The position numbers and the translations under genes are program-made. The notes beneath the pieces are model-generated. The model was not told the origin of the DNA, did no database searches, and was given only the letters and a program-made list of their open reading frames with translations. Source: Pelethousia sp002409725 (lineage in GTDB: Bacteria > Bacillota > Clostridia > Christensenellales > CAG-138). From it: a stretch of DNA of 6,438 nucleotides. The stretch is taken from positions 1 to 6,438 of the forward strand of contig CALDNN010000061.1 of NCBI GenBank assembly GCA_937915455.1, in the 5' to 3' direction. Shown piece after piece: positions 5,018 to 6,438 of the stretch (positions within the stretch are counted from its first letter, which is position 1; each line of letters opens with the position of its first letter).

Positions 5018-6438
5018 ATGGAAACCATGCCTGTGAAACAAAAGAAAAAAATCAGGGTTCCGCACACGTACATTATTTTGATGGGCATTATCCTGTTTGT
5101 AGCGATTCTGACCTATTTTGTGCCCGCCGGCGAATACGACCGGATTTTTGACGAAACCACAGGGCGGAATCTGGTAGACCCTAGCTCTTTCCACTATGTA
5201 GAAAAGAACCCCACAACCCTGATCGAGTTCTTCTCTTCCGCGGTAGACGGCATGGTGGACGCCGGTTATGTTGTTGTGCTCACCTTTGCCGTGGGCGGCG
5301 GTTTCTTCGTGCTTGAAAAGGCCGGCATCATTACGGCAGCAATTAAGCTGCTGGCGCGCAGGCTGAAAAACCGTGGCATTATCATCATTCCCATTTTGAT
5401 GATTACCTTTGCCGTTTTGGATTGCTTTGTTGGCATGTGCGAGCTCACCATGGTTTATGTGCCAATTTTGCTGCCCCTGATGCTGGCCATGGGTTACGAT
5501 TCCATGACGGCCTGCGCAACCGCGCTTATCGGCTCGCAGATTGGCTTTACGCTGGCCCTCGCCAATCCCTTCACCACCATCATTGGCCAGAAAATATCCG
5601 GGCTTCCGCTCATGTCCGGCTGGCAGTTCCGGCTGATTCTGATGGTAATCTATATGATAACCGCCATCATCTTTGTATGCCGCCATGCTATGAAGGTGCA
5701 AAAGAATCCCCTGCAAAGCTCGATGTATGAAATCGACCAGGAGACCAAAAAAGAGATCAAGGGGGTCGACCTCACCGATGAAACCCACATGACCCTGCGG
5801 CAAAAGCTGGGCGGCCTGGCTGCGATCTTGATTTTCGTTGTAATGGTATATGGAGTAATCTCCTGGGGCTGGGATATGCCGCAAATCGGCGGCTGCTTCG
5901 TTGCCATCGGCATTCTGGGCGGTTTGATTGCCGGCATGCATGGCGAAGAACTCTGCGCCGCCTTTACCGAAGGTTGCGGCCGGGTTCTGGAGGGCGCGCT
6001 AATCATTGGCGTATCCCGCGGCATCGCTGTCATCATGTCCAACGCCATGATTATTGACACCGTTGTGTACTTCTTCTCCATGATTCTACAGGGTGTGCCC
6101 GCCGCTCTCTCCGCCGTTGGCATGATGGTTACGCAAACCATTCTGGAATTCTTCATCTCCTCCGGCAGCGGACAAGCCGTCGCGACCATGCCCATCATGG
6201 CTCCTTTGGCGGATATGATCGGCGTTACGCGGCAAACGGCGGTGCTTGCCCTGCAACTGGGCGATGGCCTGACGAACATCTTCTATCCTGTTTCCGGCTA
6301 TTTCATCGCTACGATCGGTCTTGCACGCGTGCCATACCAAAAATGGGTGAAATTCTTCCTGCCCTTGCTTCTCATCCAGTGGGTGTACGGCATCGGCGCC
6401 ATGATTATTGCGCAGATGATCCAGTGGGGTCCATTCTA
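5018..6438 (+). CDS. YfcC-family carrier (DcuC-like superfamily), cut at the very end by the window
   Basis: This is an integral membrane carrier of the YfcC family (C4-dicarboxylate anaerobic carrier superfamily, Pfam DcuC; some members are called putative basic amino acid antiporters). 473 complete codons are visible and the window ends in TA, the first two bases of a possible stop; the final residues QWGPF resemble the family's usual end, so it is probably complete but for one base. Family marks: YFVPAGEYDR (33-42), the GGGFFVLEKAG segment (93-103), a soluble charged loop (about 224-262), FFISSGSGQAVATMPIMAPL (378-397) and LQLGDGLTNIFYP (412-424). These last two are the paired re-entrant-type motifs of the family. 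About 11 or 12 hydrophobic segments are seen. The start is set by GGGAGGA at 5001-5007. It follows the symporter on the same strand and may share its transcript. The substrate is unknown. Confidence 0.93.
   Translation, partial: METMPVKQKKKIRVPHTYIILMGIILFVAILTYFVPAGEYDRIFDETTGRNLVDPSSFHYVEKNPTTLIEFFSSAVDGMVDAGYVVVLTFAVGGGFFVLEKAGIITAAIKLLARRLKNRGIIIIPILMITFAVLDCFVGMCELTMVYVPILLPLMLAMGYDSMTACATALIGSQIGFTLALANPFTTIIGQKISGLPLMSGWQFRLILMVIYMITAIIFVCRHAMKVQKNPLQSSMYEIDQETKKEIKGVDLTDETHMTLRQKLGGLAAILIFVVMVYGVISWGWDMPQIGGCFVAIGILGGLIAGMHGEELCAAFTEGCGRVLEGALIIGVSRGIAVIMSNAMIIDTVVYFFSMILQGVPAALSAVGMMVTQTILEFFISSGSGQAVATMPIMAPLADMIGVTRQTAVLALQLGDGLTNIFYPVSGYFIATIGLARVPYQKWVKFFLPLLLIQWVYGIGAMIIAQMIQWGPF

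Noticed and set aside
4904..5941. 345-residue open frame on the minus strand
   Set aside because: It is antisense to the YfcC-family gene; its His, Asn, Gln and Gly-rich composition is the usual mirror of a membrane protein, and no Shine-Dalgarno or domain is seen.

Overview
The window looks like chromosomal DNA from a Gram-positive anaerobe of the Clostridia type (Bacillota). This is inferred from gene content: a membrane sensor kinase of the AgrC/VirS style paired with a LytTR response regulator, a YfcC-family carrier, purine-rich Shine-Dalgarno sites (GGAGG, AAAGGAGTG) and AT-rich control regions between more GC-rich genes. I cannot name a genus. No tRNA, rRNA, CRISPR array, transposase or phage gene is visible.

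Layout. (1) 2-943, plus: the C-terminal part of a DEAD-box RNA helicase whose N-terminus lies outside the window. (2) 944-1190: a convergent gap with a loose inverted repeat and, on the minus strand, an open 33-codon stretch directly after the kinase stop codon and in the same frame. (3) 3196-1191, minus: a two-gene operon, LytTR response regulator then membrane sensor kinase, joined by an ATGA overlap. (4) 3197-3406: a divergent control region with a consensus TATAAT on each side, a 17-bp palindrome over the regulator's -10 box, and a 12-bp motif repeated in inverted orientation at both promoters. (5) 3407-4870, plus: a sodium:solute symporter (SSS family). (6) 4871-5017: a spacer with a well-placed Shine-Dalgarno, a three-codon ORF (Met-Asp-Arg-stop) and small hairpins, two of which compete. 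(7) 5018-6438, plus: a YfcC-family carrier, complete except for about one base at the right edge.

How the genes may work together. The regulator/kinase operon is transcribed away from the two carrier genes, and the control regions share sequence. The simplest inference is a nutrient or peptide sensing unit: the kinase senses an extracellular or membrane signal, the LytTR regulator binds the shared intergenic region, and uptake or exchange by the symporter and the YfcC carrier is adjusted. The substrates cannot be read from the sequence. The helicase is probably an unrelated neighbour. The least explained parts are the three-codon ORF with its leader hairpins and the protein-like stretch after the kinase stop.
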